Origin: Paraconiothyrium sp. Pb-2020
Taxonomy: Eukaryota > Ascomycota > Dothideomycetes > Pleosporales > Didymosphaeriaceae
Assembly (NCBI GenBank): GCA_022419385.1
Contig: JAJUBI010000003.1
Span: forward strand, 1,178,001-1,242,000
Direction: 5' to 3'
Length of the DNA: 64,000 nucleotides
In this document: one piece after another, positions 43,286 through 55,342 of the stretch
How the letters are laid out: the number at the start of each line of letters is the position of its first letter
Position numbering within the stretch: the stretch's first letter is position 1
The notes under the pieces: model-generated
Told to the model about the DNA's origin: nothing
The model's input: only the letters and a program-made list of their open reading frames with translations
Databases searched by the model: none
Position numbers and translations under genes: made by a program

Positions 43286-45810
43286 TTATCCAAGGATGAG
43301 AATTTTCCGGTCGTTGCTAGTAAGGTCTTGAAAGTTCACGCTTTCCACATGCATTAACCCTATGCCTCTACGATATGCGATCCGGTGCTCTCTATCCATG
43401 CTGACCTGGGGGTCATAGCTCATGACGGCATTCTCATTGGCTGGGTCACTCTCATCCTCGCCGTATTCGATCAGCATGACGTTGATGTATACGGGCAATC
43501 TATGTCCTGCTGGTCGGTACTTAGAATGAAGAAGAAGCTCGGCATTCCTGAGATCATCTTGAGTTCGTCCCGTAATCGACAAGAGTAAGAGTTCGCACAG
43601 TCCACCACCCTTTCTCTTATACCTGTGCGCCCAAGTCCGGTCTGCTGAAACTATGAAGCCACAGGGTAGACATTCTTGGTCTTCAACGATAAGGCAGGGC
43701 AGACTTTGATCCCAATCAGTTACCCAATGAACGAGATGAACTTCAGGTAGTCGCAGGTTTCTCAGGATGCTCGTGACCCATGATATCATCAGCGTGGTGT
43801 TGGCCTCTAAAGCAGGTCTGTGGCCCACTAGTCGTCCAAATTCATAGCCTCGCGGACCCTCGGCCTCTGGTGGATTGTAGAGATGTAGAGATGCCATGAG
43901 TCTCGCACAGGTACAAGGCCATAGCTTTGGCCTGCCCATCGGAACCATTGCACTAGGTCAAGGTGCTGGTCGATAACTGGTCTTTCACCCGGTCGATCGA
44001 TTTCGTAATCTACACCCCCAATCCATCCGGCCCAAGACCAGGATGGGAATCGATACATGTGACCAGGAGGCTGCACCGGTGCTGTTCTGCGCTTGGATGC
44101 TGAGGTTGGTAACCAAAGGAGAGATTGCTCAAACCTCTTGAATGGATGTCCGGCGGAGAAGCCGGTTCCTTCAATGTACGGCGAAAACTTGTTCATGATT
44201 CCTGTGAAGGCAGACATAACGTCCGATTCGACAGTCAAGTTTCGCTGAGTAAATTCAGAAACAATTCGAATGTACTCGCCGAACCAGTCTGCGTCCCTAC
44301 CACGCTGGAGGAAGTCAGAGTTGAGAAGGTAGTCTACTTTGCTCAAACGTTCATTCGGTTTTGCCGGGTGAGCGTTACAGAGCGCTGTTTGCTGTCCAGA
44401 GACGTTGACATCCTCACAGCGAGCGTCGCGAGTGCATCTAAAGTACATCTGATGCTCTGTAAAGATGAGACATCGCCTGGAAAGTAATCCTTCTTGAAAC
44501 GTCCAGCCTCTAGTCACCCAGCGCGTTGTCTTCAAGGAATCATTATAGTCTGGGAGTGCACTGACGAAACGTAAACCGTCCACAGTCTCTATCATCTGTT
44601 GATCCTTTCTTGTGATACCCACTCCAGGGATTGAGTAATCTTCGGTAGGCTCAGCGGAAGTTGCAGCAACAATGGTCAGATAGGCGCCACCGTAGATCTG
44701 GTCCATCCTCCGGACAAGGTGCGTCTTCGCCACCTCGTCGTCTTGTATAATGCACAGCGCATCGATCCAGATGTAAGTCTCATTGAGATTTCGGACGGCT
44801 TGAAAAGCGTCTTTGATCACGTTGGGAAGTCCGCTCTGCATTTTGGACATGTAACCGGGTTTCTTGAACTCTTCTAGGTTAGACCGATTGAGTTGCAATG
44901 GTACGAAATTCTTCCAGTCGCGGAACCATGGCCAGACATAGCTCAAGGCTACATATCTTGCATTGTACGGTACTTCGACGATACAAAGCCTTTCGACGTC
45001 AATGACTAGTAGATTTCTTATCAAAATGTTTTTCATCCCGTCTCTTTGCAGACAATCGTGCTCATTGTCACACTCTTGTAACCACGAGCGAGCCATATTG
45101 AAGTTGGCTCGTGAGGGGTCTACAGCTCGGCCACTGAACAACGTGGACTTGTCGATCTGATGTGTATCTGAGTCCAAAAGGCGTATCGTAGACTGTCCCA
45201 TGATTGAACCAGTAGACCAATGCAGAAACCAGCACTGGATATGGAATTGTCGATCTCTATTGTGCCTTGCAGGTTCCGAGGAGGGAAGGCTTGTCAATAA
45301 GACAAAGCATCGAGATTTGAGTTCTAACATATCTTTCCCGGCCGATTCCGGTTCTTCGAACCTCCATATTTCCGGCGGATAATCGATGCTGCTTTCGCGT
45401 TGGAGTGAAGCAGTGATTAGTCTGCACAACGAGCAACTTTTGCAGACAAGGATTTGATTTGACCAACCAATGTGAAGTCTTCTCCCGTTTGCACGACCGA
45501 GCATCTTACGGATTTCCACTTCTTCACAAGCCTCGCAGATATTACTCCCTGATACTGCATCGTGACAAAACCTGCCCTGCGGATGCTCAGGGATTGTCAC
45601 CGCTCCGTCACCCGTGATCAGGATGGCCTCGCTCTTGTTGTCTGGCATGTACGTACGAAATGTCAACGTACGATGCGAAAGTCTTTGAAAATCGTATGTC
45701 GCGGTGGGTGGAATCCATGCACGGTTGCTACCGTCCCTAGATATGCCTGTGGCATTTTCGCGTCCTCTTAACAGTTCTCGGACAAGGACTCTTCGGCCAT
45801 CTTGTTCCAT
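43286..45810 (-). CDS. HET-domain protein (heterokaryon incompatibility family)
   Basis: Fungal HET protein; members trigger incompatibility cell death or act as innate-immunity-like effectors. The HET domain lies at about residues 295-440: YVALSYVWPWF, LPNVIKDAFQAVRNLNETYIWIDALCIIQDD and QIYGGAYLTIVAATS. GWTFQEGLLSRRCLIFTEHQMYFRC and FPSWSWAGWIGGVDYE follow. The large first frame (from 45810) ends early at 43828, while a second frame runs from 43948 to 43286 and ends KILILG, the usual HET end. A 44- or 50-bp intron (43865 to 43908 or 43914, GT...AG) joins the two in frame, giving about 822-824 aa. That splice is my inference. Start codons of this gene and the DUF4419 gene are 249 bp apart and divergent. 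Confidence 0.85.
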
Positions 45811-46059
45811 TTTGCAGGTGACAAGAGTATTAGCTCAACACATCGTTGGCAGAACACGCTGGCTGATCAATAGATGTATGCGTGGGTAGCCCCGCACCGT
45901 GCTACAAAGAGTGCTTTAACCGGTCAGCATGAACAGGCAACCGCTGACACCGCCACATTCTTTGCAGGGGTTGGGAATTATAACCGCAGATACCGATCGC
46001 TTCAGCCCAGCCAACTGCAGTCCCACTATACATCCATCCGCCACTTTCAACAACTTCAG
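45811..46059. promoter_or_regulatory. Compact bidirectional promoter, HET and DUF4419
   Basis: Only 249 bp separate the two divergent start codons, so the genes must share upstream DNA. No TATA box was recognised. Confidence 0.45.
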
Positions 46060-47403
46060 ATGCCAATCACCTTACCGATTACGGATCACGATCCTCAGCG
46101 GTGGAAGAAGGGTAAGGTGGACTCTATCGAAGAGCTATTTCAACATTCTTTTCCTAAGGAACATAGGCAAGGGGTGGGAGTCGTGCAATCTTCTATCAAA
46201 CGACGCGAGTTCCGGATCGCACACATATCCCCCTCAAACAATGGCTTCGTTTGGGCGCTTCTTCACGCCTACAGTGGACACCACCATCTAATATTACGTC
46301 CTGACGATGTGTGGCTAGCCATCATATCCCAGCTCAGCTTCTTCTTCAACGCCCACTCGAAAGAGCTGAGAATGGGCAACGTGAAACATGATGGACGAAA
46401 GGAGCTTTGTGTGGAGGACGCTGCATCTCTCGATTACTCGGACTTTGGCGTGATGACCGCTCGCATGAACATTCTGATCCATGAAAGTCTCACGGCGGAC
46501 CTCCAAGGTTGGATCATGCCCGATTTCAGCACAACAACAGAGCACGACATCGTAGCGGCAATGATCTTGATGATGGGAACCCAAAGGAAAGTCTTCAATT
46601 ATACAATGCACAAGAAATGCGGCATCCCGTCTGTAACACTGCTTGGGGAACGCAAGGATTGGGATGTCCTGATGGTGCGAGTGCAAGATCTCTGGCAGTT
46701 CGGGTCGCAACATCTTCCAGTCGAATGCCGTTACGAGCCGATTGTATTCGGCAAACTTCTTCAGCCAGTCATTCGTGGATTCCAACAGTCCTTTGAAGCA
46801 CCTAATTCTGCATTGGTCAAGGAATTCTGGGGTAGAGTAGCTAGCCCGGGAAAAACCTGCAATTCCGTTGATCTATCCGGATGGGCCACGGCCTTTTGCT
46901 GCTGGGACGAGTATGGCAGGAGACTGTACGGAACCCTGCCTGGTGGAAACGTAGCCAGAAAAGGATGTGTCCTAGACGGCGTACAATACCATGCAATCAA
47001 CATAGAGGATATACCTAGTGGCGTAGCTTCACTTGTTGTTGCAGTCAATGATAAAGACGAACTTTATCGTGCACGGGTGTTCGCAGGGTCCCTCGGTGTT
47101 CAGGCCTCAATAAGTTGTGCATCAGAGGAGCCAGGCCTAAACTCGCTTCAACCGCTAACAGGGTGGTTTATGTCTGAAATGAAGTCTGGAGCCGAAGAAG
47201 AAGAGGAAGCGCCGCCCCCACGTCCTTTCGTTTACTACGACGGCTTCGATGAGGAAGCACCTCTTCCTGAGCCCTTCATCTACGAGGAGGTCATACGAGA
47301 CGACGATAGCGACAGTGGGAAGACTGAACACTGCGAAGATCAGGGCGATCCAAGCAGCCTTCCACAACCTGCGCGGATTCAGACATGGGAACTGTATGAG
47401 TGA
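46060..47403 (+). CDS. DUF4419 family protein
   Basis: Member of the fungal DUF4419 family, function unknown. Single exon; the Met at 46060 (MPITLPITDHDPQRW) is preferred over 45874 because homologous sequence starts there, giving 447 aa. Family hallmarks are NNGFVWALLHAYSGHHHLILRPDDVWLAIISQLSFFFNAHSKELR, then DLQGWIMPDFSTTTEHDIVAAMILMMGTQ, GIPSVTLLGERKDWDVL, and an SGWATAFCCWDEYG segment with LDGVQYHAINIEDIPSG. The C-terminal 90 residues are acidic and Pro-rich with two DGFDEEAP/LPEPFIYEE-like repeats and look disordered. No signal peptide or membrane helix. Head-to-head with a HET-domain gene. Confidence 0.88.
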   Translation: MPITLPITDHDPQRWKKGKVDSIEELFQHSFPKEHRQGVGVVQSSIKRREFRIAHISPSNNGFVWALLHAYSGHHHLILRPDDVWLAIISQLSFFFNAHSKELRMGNVKHDGRKELCVEDAASLDYSDFGVMTARMNILIHESLTADLQGWIMPDFSTTTEHDIVAAMILMMGTQRKVFNYTMHKKCGIPSVTLLGERKDWDVLMVRVQDLWQFGSQHLPVECRYEPIVFGKLLQPVIRGFQQSFEAPNSALVKEFWGRVASPGKTCNSVDLSGWATAFCCWDEYGRRLYGTLPGGNVARKGCVLDGVQYHAINIEDIPSGVASLVVAVNDKDELYRARVFAGSLGVQASISCASEEPGLNSLQPLTGWFMSEMKSGAEEEEEAPPPRPFVYYDGFDEEAPLPEPFIYEEVIRDDDSDSGKTEHCEDQGDPSSLPQPARIQTWELYE

Positions 47404-48123
47404 GTTGTATCGTATCGAGACAAAAATCTGGCGTCCCAAGCTGCGCTAGGCTTGTGTCACACAATCAACGGAAGTCACAACGGCTGAGAAACAATTGAGG
47501 CTAGACTTCTGTATAGTGCACGTGAATAAGACGAGTTTCACCAGTTTCTCGTCGAAACGTTCAACACTACGTTATCTTATTCGCGATACACTCATACCTA
47601 AGGTAGCCCTGCGTTGATTCGCAACAGCTCATTTCATTAAAAAAATCACCTACGCATTCCTCACATGCTATTTTCTCCTGTTGAATAGGTTGTTCTGATT
47701 GGCTTTACACCACGACAACCTGATCCGCCCTACCTTGGGGAGTCGGATGAAGAATATGCTGCCGCTGAAATTGTTGCGGACTGCGCGCCCACTCACATCG
47801 AGGGTCCATATTGGTTTCATCACTTTCCCAAACCCTTATCGTGACAGATCGAGATCGCTGGCCCTTCGCACCGCCGCGTGTCAGAAACGGTAAGTTGAAG
47901 GGTCTTGAGCCGAAAAGTAGGAACCCGCAAGCAGAAATCTACCTGGGCCTCTGTTACAATCCCAAGGAATATCCGAAAAATCGCGATCCAGAGTAACACT
48001 AAATTAATTCCTACGAAAGAGTAGTACGCGAGTATGATAGCTCGTAGGATAGGTTGGGTTAGTACTACAGTAGGCATGTGATAACATCCTATTTAAGCGT
48101 AGAAGAGAAGGGTAGATAAGGTT
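47404..48123. other. Intergenic, nothing firm
   Basis: Between the convergent DUF4419 and S41-like genes. An imperfect hairpin (CCTACGA ... TCGTAGG) lies near 48011-48051. No supported coding exon. Confidence 0.35.
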
Positions 48124-49521
48124 CTATACTGGACACCCCAGCCTCAAAGTCGGCCGCGTCGGTCTGCAATGGCCCGTGAAGAATTGCCTGTTAAATTTGA
48201 CAGCAGCCTTGTTCTCGTAAGCATTGGATGTGCTTCCCACCAACGCGCTTTTGTAGTCGCACTCCGACATTTCCGGGCATTTCGGATCGAAGCTGGTGCA
48301 CCGAGGTAAGCAAGCCATGGTGACCTTGTGGCCGCTACCACACCTCAGTTTGGTGGGAAGGCATTGTCGTTCATCGCTGCAGGTCCCGCTAGAGGAGCAG
48401 CCTGTGATTGCGTCGAGAAGGGGGCCGCTGCTGGCTTCGTAGCCGCCAAGCGTGCTGTTGTCCGTGACTTGGATTGAGGTGCCTGGATAGAGGTTTAAGG
48501 TGGGTACATAGGTGGATCGACTTGGCGGCGGTTGCGTTGAGGTCGTGTTTCGTGCTGATGGGAAGCCAGTGGAGCCGGTGACGCATAGCGAGCGGTCGTC
48601 CCATGTTGCCTTTGCAGCGTCGCGCCAGAGACGCGTTGTATGGAAAACATTGTCCAGTGTATAGTAGAGACGGCAGTCGGCGGCTTCGTACTTGAACTGC
48701 AGCGGTGTGGTGTCCTTGGCGCGTACCTGGTCGCGTATGTTGATGCCGGCAGTTGTGATCCACATACCTGAGTCTGAACGACTGGGCAGCTGTGCTGCGG
48801 CAGTGCTGTTGCCGATAGTGTCGGAAACGAAGGTGAAGTCATCGTCGAGTTGAGAGGAATCGTAGAGACGGGCACCACGGCTACCACTGACAGCTTGCAT
48901 AGGAGCGGGCTCAGGGCGCCCACCGACTGCAACCGTTCGTACGCCTGCTTGATTCATCATTTCTACGAAGATGGCACACGTCGACGCGCATAGTCCATCA
49001 GTCAGAATGACAATGTTTTCGGGAGCCCATGGCCGCGGTGGTGGGTCGTCATCTATGGAAATGCCATATTCATATGGTATCCAGCCGTCAAAAGCGCCGA
49101 CATCAAACACCTCGTTTGAGAGATTGTAATGTTGCTATGCCTTGTCAGTCAGCCCACGTATTCGAAGAATTTAAATGCTTACAGCGGCAGAGAAGAGATC
49201 TCCATGATCAGAAACGCGGCCGTAGTAGTCAGCCCAAGAAGAGAAGTTGCGTCCAGTGGCTACATTGGTGCGGTTTACCACAATCCATTCTTCTGCTGCA
49301 TTGTAGTTGTAAAGGACTCCATTGGTGGCAAGATCGGTTTCGAGCCCTTTCCACCATTCAGAGTAAGCTCCACCCAAGACGTTAGCAAGTTCATGACTTC
49401 GGATGCGGCTCGCTGCATATGGATCAATATCGTAGAAGAACTGTTTAAAGGTGCTGTAGGCCAGGAACACTTCGCCACCCAATAGATCAGTTTTGGAATG
49501 CTCACCATGCCGACGTGACAA
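48124..49521 (-). pseudogene. 5'-truncated S41-like (CPAF-type) peptidase gene
   Basis: C-terminal part of a fungal secreted S41/CPAF-like peptidase. Exons 49183-49521 and 48124-49134, joined by a 48-bp intron in phase 0 (AA|QHYNLSNE). Recognisable are LGGEVFLAYSTFKQFFYDIDPYAASR, WAPENIVILTDGLCASTCAIFVEMM (the nucleophile-Ser region), GVRTVAVGGRPEPAPMQAV, DCRLYYTLDN and a Cys-rich tail. Full-length relatives have several hundred residues before the VFLAY segment, including the N-terminal domain and the conserved GN-GGG loop. Here the frame begins abruptly with a short unrelated leader, and the next 870 bp upstream contains no matching frame. About 450 residues remain. It is probably a decayed gene. 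Confidence 0.7.
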
Positions 49522-50390
49522 TTACCGCTTTGCCATCAGGCCACGCTAACACACTCCGCTAACATGCGATAGCGCTTGATGTCAGTGGCTAAGAGACCCC
49601 CTTAATCATTTATAAAAAATAGCATTTGGAATCTAGCATTTCGAATCGACAGCGACGCCTGTAACGCACATTTCGTTTTTCACTGTCTTCTTTCTGATTC
49701 CCAATTTTGATGTCCGCATCTAGATTACTACCGAGAAGACACCGCTACACACGTCTGGAAGACCGTCACCACATCGCTGAAGCCCACGGCCACGGTAAAC
49801 CATCACGCAACAGTCTACAAGACCACTTCGGTCAAGCAGATTCAGACTGTGACAAGCTGGGCAACTACCACGAAGAAGAACGCACCTACCTATGGGGTAT
49901 ATTCCTGCTATTGGGAGAGGGAAGGAAGGCAGTTGAACGTTGTCAAATTAATGCCTAATGATAATCATCGATAATTCAATATGTAATGCTTGTCTGTTTC
50001 AGCATGTTTGAGTTGGGATTTGATGGCCGGTAACAATGCGCAATTCAGCATATGAGAGAACAATCGGCTTAGAATCACCTGCGCAGAGAGTGAGGTAATG
50101 GTACGTTGAAATGGGAGCATAGCCTCACAGGGCGTTCCACATACCTAAGGTAGATTAATTCAACCTTGTCCCATTACGCGTTGTGTGTCATTGGCGATGT
50201 ACCTTTACGGTGATCTCATCAAGAACCTGGATGATCAACGAGCGGTGACAGAATCATGAATCTATGGAGAGAGTCAATGCATTGGACCCAAAAGCCTCTT
50301 GTATTGTACAACTATACACATAATAAAGTGCGGATAAATTGATTGTCAAATCCAATTTCAGCTGCCATCCAATCGCCAGATCAAAGCGAT
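49522..50390. other. Intergenic with gene or repeat remnants
   Basis: Upstream of the truncated peptidase gene, so it should hold the missing exons but does not. It contains repeat copy B (49640-49722) and, in frame from 49726, a Thr/Val/Lys-rich piece (KTVTTSLKPTATV) like the stalk of a secreted protein, with no start or signal peptide. Confidence 0.4.
49640..49722 (+). repeat. Diverged dispersed repeat, copy B
   Basis: Counterpart of 42775-42844. It sits directly upstream of the truncated S41-like gene, which may mark an old rearrangement or element insertion. Confidence 0.35.
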
Positions 50391-53300
50391 TCAATTGGAG
50401 TCCGTCTTCTTATCTTCATCCTCAGCAGCTGTGCCGCCCCCACTTCCGCTCACACCTAACCGCTGCTTTTTGGGTACTCTGGCAGCCCAATACACTGCGA
50501 AGGTACTCGAAACATTGAACGCTATGAATACCCAAACAATTCCAAAGTAGAACCATCGATCTGCATAGCTAATGTTGAAACGGTCAAGGAACCCAGAGAC
50601 GTCGCTCAAAGGGCAGTACGCACACATATCAGTAGCATCGCCGTCCACCAGTGCACCGCCCGCATATTCGATATACGGGTCCAAATACTTTCCGCATGTA
50701 CTACCAACGGGTGGCGCGAGTTTCAACAGCTCTGTCTCCGAGCACACGATACGACCACTACCCACGCCGACAGCGATCATGCCCGCGATCAGGTAGGTCA
50801 GAGGCGACACGCGATACATGAAGATCCAGAAGCCAGGGAGCCCAGCCTTGGGCATGAGAACTCCGCAGAACATAAGAATCAGATAGAACACGAGCTGGCC
50901 GGTGTTGACAGCGGTGTCTACATGCTCGATGCCTGCGATGAGGAGGTTCGACATGGTCGATGTAAAGAGGAAGAACAGCCACATGAACAGCCACATCAGC
51001 GCTGCGTTTTCGTGCCCACCACCACTGTACATGCCTATCGGGAAGTAGAAAAACACGTAAGCTAGGGCTGAGCCTACGGTTTGCCACACAGCTTCTGCGA
51101 CGATATTTGAGAGCAGGAAGGCGGGCCACGAGTATGTTTTTGATTGCCTCTCACGGGCTTCGAAGAGGATGCGGCGCGCGGCGAATGTCGGTAGAATTTG
51201 CTGCATAAGGTTGCTAAAGTTTGTGAAGAGGAGGAAGATGGCGAAGAGGAGCGTCTGGAGTCCCTGCAGGCTGCGCGAGGCATTGGAGCAAGAGATGCTG
51301 ATGATGAGAGCCGCGCCGCAGCAGAAAACTAGCTTCGCCCATAAGTAGGTCGGTGTACGCCAGTAGTCTATCATGTTCCGTTTGAAGAGTGATTTGAATT
51401 GGAAGAGGAAGGATGTTGCGAATTGTGAGGAATCCGTAGACGCAGAAGCTGGCATCGATTTTTTCTGATCTGGACTTTGGGAAGTTGTTGCAGCAGCAGC
51501 AGCGTTTGCCTTCAAGTGATCAAGATGGTTTTTTACCGCTGAAAGCTCAGCAGATGCGTTCCATAGTTGAGAATAGTGCGTCGCGGCATCGCCAGATGTG
51601 ATCTCGAACAGCCATTCTGCTGGGTTCTCGTCCGCGCGGCATGAAGTAGCTCCCTTTTTCTCAAAGTAAGAAACAACTGTTTGCGAATCCGGTCCGATCT
51701 CTCCAAAGTATAAGGTCTTGCCCCCAGTTCCAATGAGCAATAGTTCGTCAAACATGCTGAAAATTACCGAAGATGGCTGGTGAATGGTACAGATCACTGC
51801 TTGTCCGTAGCGAGCCAAGGTTCGCAGAAGGGAACATATCGTCCAAGCAGTCTGACTATCGAGTCCAGATGTTGGCTCGTCTAGTATCAAAAGTTCAGGC
51901 TTTGCAGCCAGCTCGACGCCAATCGAGAGTCGTTTTCTTTGCTCAACATTCAACCCCTGTGCAGCCTCTCCAATCATAGCATCAGAGATGTTCGAGAGTT
52001 CCAGCACGCGTATGGTCTCTTCAACGTAGTCCATCTTCTCCTGTATTGGAACATGCGGCGGTTGTCTCATCATGGCGCTGAATTGCAATGCCTCACGAAC
52101 TGTCGAGGTGGGGCAATGTAGATCTTGCTGTTGGACATATGCTGTCTTCCTCCGGAAATCAATCCCGCGAGGTGTGCCGTTAAAGTAGATTTCTCCAATT
52201 AGAGTTCCTGTAGTTGTGCGTTGCGACAAGACGTCTAGTAGTGTTGTTTTACCTGCACCCGTAACTCCCATGAGTGCGGTTAGTTTTCCTGGTGTGATCC
52301 AGCCATTGACGTCGCTCAATAGCTGCCGCTCAGTCTTGTCGGCTGTTATCTGGTAGGAGATATTACTCCAATGGATGGTTCCTTGCGAGCTTTGAAGACC
52401 TCGGGGTATTTGATGCGACTCTTGTCCCGTGTTTCCATGCTCTTCAGATGTTCTCTGCAAGTTTATCTCCTCATCATTTCTTCTTGGAGATTTTCTGTGC
52501 GAAGAGCTTTTGGGGTTGTAAAGAAGGACTTCCCCACGAGGTTTTCTTGCCAAGATCACTTGAGATGCAATCAAATGTATCGCGAAAAAGCCGATCATGA
52601 ACAGAAACAATATCCACAAGTTTCTAGTCATGTTAGACCCCACCTCGTGAGTTGTTCGAGTGAGAAGGAATGTACATGCCTCCAAAGGTGTGACTTGTGA
52701 AACTGGAATGTGTCGGCAAGGTGCTTATCACCATACACTGTATCCTCACCACGAACACCGCCTACCAAGGCACATACCCTCTCGTTACCTCCAACGTTGA
52801 TGTAGCCTGGACCGGATGGAACAAAACTAGAACATCCGAATTTCCGATTACGAAACTAGAACTTGCGTTAGTTGCACTCTAGAGATTTTGTAAGATAATT
52901 GCATCGGAATTACACAAACCTCATTGATCATCAAGCTTTCGAAAGAATACGATATCGGGTTCAGGTATCGGATCCATCGAAGCCAACCATGCATATAGTT
53001 AACAGGTACCACGAAGCCCGTATACGTGATGAACAAGATAACAGTTATTCCAAACGGTACCATCGTTTGGGTAATCGTACGCGCAAGCGAGCCTACGCAA
53101 CGGAAAAACATGGACATAGTCATCATGCCAACGAACGAAAACAGCATATAGATGAAGTACGCAGAGGCTGTTCTACGTAGGTTTGCCATAAAGTACAGGC
53201 ACGTGTTGAAAATCAGCGATGTGAAGAATTTGGTCGGAATATCGCATAGGAGGGTGGACAGGGAATCTGCAGCGGGATAGTAGGAGTTGTATCCTGCCTG

Positions 53301-54917
53301 CTTCTCGACAATCTTCCTTTGGCTCCAAACGGATATTATCTGAAGGATCATCAGCGTATTCTACGTAGCGGTAGAGAAGACCTACCTCGAAGCCTGTCAT
53401 GAAACTGTTCAGAAGGACAGAGTAAAAGATCAAGATCCCCCGAGCTGAGATGCTGGCAGCGTCATTGCTCAAGTTGTAGAAAACACTACCGACTATGAGT
53501 GCCATAACCGCATTGCCGACGACGAAAGATATCGGAAGCGCGAGATTGCTCATGATGCGACGAATGCCGCGCTGCATACACAATTTGATCTGGGCTGATG
53601 GGGATAAGACGTATGATGATCTCCGCCTAGTGAGGTAAGCCCTGCTGTAACGAAATTGGATGAAGACCGTTCAAACTAACCAGAGGCTCTTCTTTCCAGG
53701 TATTTGAATGGGGTTATTCGCTTCGAATTGAAGTAGGTTCTTCGCTAACTCTCTGCTCTCGTCGCTACGAGCCCAGAGTCTTGAAAAATCATGTGCTGTC
53801 CTTGGAGGATATTGGAAATTCGATCGAACTGATCTTGCTGCTTCTTTAGGGTTGGTGAGTGATGTAAGGAAATCCGCAGTGGTCATTTTGGCAGGACGTT
53901 CAAATCCAAGGCGTGTGAAGTATGCAATAGCGCTTGATTTTGACCCAAAGAAGATTTCTTGACCTTCATAGAGAACAAGAATCTTGTCGAACAGATCCAA
54001 GATTGTCTCAGGTGTCTGATAAAGCGTGGCTATCGTTGTCGCGTTTTGATGGGTTGTGAATGATCGCAACACCTTCATAATGGTCAATGCCGTTGAAGAA
54101 TCCATGCCTCGGGTACTATTATCCCAACATTGCAACGAGCTCCAGCCTATCAATGCCTCTGCAATGCTGACTCGCCGTTTCTCTCCGCCACTGATACCTC
54201 TCTGAACTTCGTCGCCAATTATCGTGTTGGCAGCCAGGTCCAACTGGAACAAAGAGATCACATCATCTCGCATCTGAGATACGTATTCGTTGTGAGAAAC
54301 CTTCGGGGTTTGGGGAGACGTTCGGGATCTCGCGGAAAAAAGTAGTGTTTCGGCAACTGTGAGTTCTGGGAAGTGTACATCTGTTTCTGCTGAGTACATG
54401 CAGCTCCCGCGCAATTCTTTCCTGAGGGTCCGGGATGAGTTGCCTTAGGAACATGTCAGCAAATGTTGTAGCGTCGGTAGGTAACAAGGTGCGCACCCTC
54501 ATAATTCACTTCCGATTGAGGATGCAAGGAAAGTCCTTGTGTTTCCAAAGCCAGAGTTTTGAGCAAGGTCGAGCACCCACTTCCAGGTCTCCCCAGAACC
54601 AGTAGCATTTCCCCCTTCTCCACCAACCCATCAATCCCACCGAGGATGGTAGTCCTGGCGCTTGAAGAACATAGTATAGTTTTTAAAAAAGCGATGGGAG
54701 CGCTGACGAAGGTGTTGAAGAGTCTGTCCTCTGTGCTTCTACCTTGAACAATCAGATTGCGGAAGGATACTCCAAATCGTCTGGTTCCTCGATCAGATCC
54801 TAGTTGAATTTGAGTCTCTTTGAGGTTCTGGAACCATGCGTCGATGCTATTTTCCTGCATGTTTAAATCAGGTCGATGCGTGTGTTTCGCTCCATCTTCC
54901 ATCGCGACTGTAGGCAT
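50391..54917 (-). CDS. Full-size PDR-type ABC transporter (ABCG)
   Basis: Plasma-membrane ATP-driven efflux pump for hydrophobic compounds, with NBD1-TMD1-NBD2-TMD2 order. Six exons: 54497-54917, 53681-54443, 53386-53626, 52920-53339, 52680-52855 and 50391-52623; 1417 aa, standard length, all phases matching. Met 54935 is an alternative start. NBD1: Walker A GRPGSGCST (109-117), signature VQRGISGGEKRR, degenerate Walker B CWDNSTRGMDSS. NBD2: Walker A GVTGAGKTT (about 793), signature LNVEQRKRLS, Walker B LLILDEPTSGLD. The PDR-specific NEFRNRKFGCSSFVPSGPGY and a Cys-containing loop are restored across introns 4 and 5. Intron 5 starts with GC (GGAG|GCATGT). It may export the product of the adjacent oxidative cluster or a toxicant. 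Confidence 0.94.
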
Positions 54918-55342
54918 TCTTGGGGCTGCAAACACACCAAGTTATTCCATGCAGTGAATCTCCAGCCTAATTCCCTTTCTGTCAAATTCAGCGCGTCGGG
55001 ATAAATAAAGATGACTACGCCTCAACAATGCAGGTCGCATGGGTGTGGGTGAACCGTTTTCCCGCGATTGATTAATCGGCCGTTTGCCTTGTTTTGATTG
55101 CAGACCCTTTGTCTTTTGGGGGCGCGTGGCGACGCAGGGTAAGCACAGGTGGTTACACAGCAGGAGGGGCAAGGGCTCGATAGCACCCCGATCTCCGTAG
55201 TGGGCGGGGGCGAGAACACCCAGCCATGTACCAAGCAGTCCGCCTTATTTACAAGTATACTGCGCATGGCTCCAAACGTGCCGCTCGACTCTTACGCCTG
55301 GGTCCGATTCCGCTCAAACCTTCGCGACGACTTTCTGCCGCC
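54918..55342. promoter_or_regulatory. Divergent promoter, ABC transporter and PTH11-like gene
   Basis: About 425 bp shared upstream region between two divergent genes. No clear TATA box or repeated operator was recognised. Confidence 0.4.

Noticed and set aside
43286..45810. HET gene as a frameshifted pseudogene
   Set aside because: A short GT-AG intron of plausible size restores the frame to a normal HET C-terminus, so splicing explains it better.
47699..47996. Short frames near 47.7-48.0 kb as a transposon relic
   Set aside because: No polymerase, transposase or terminal repeat motif could be recognised.
49707..49958. Small gene on the plus strand upstream of the truncated peptidase
   Set aside because: The called frame looks random; the Thr/Val-rich piece is in another frame with no start or signal peptide, so it is at most a remnant.
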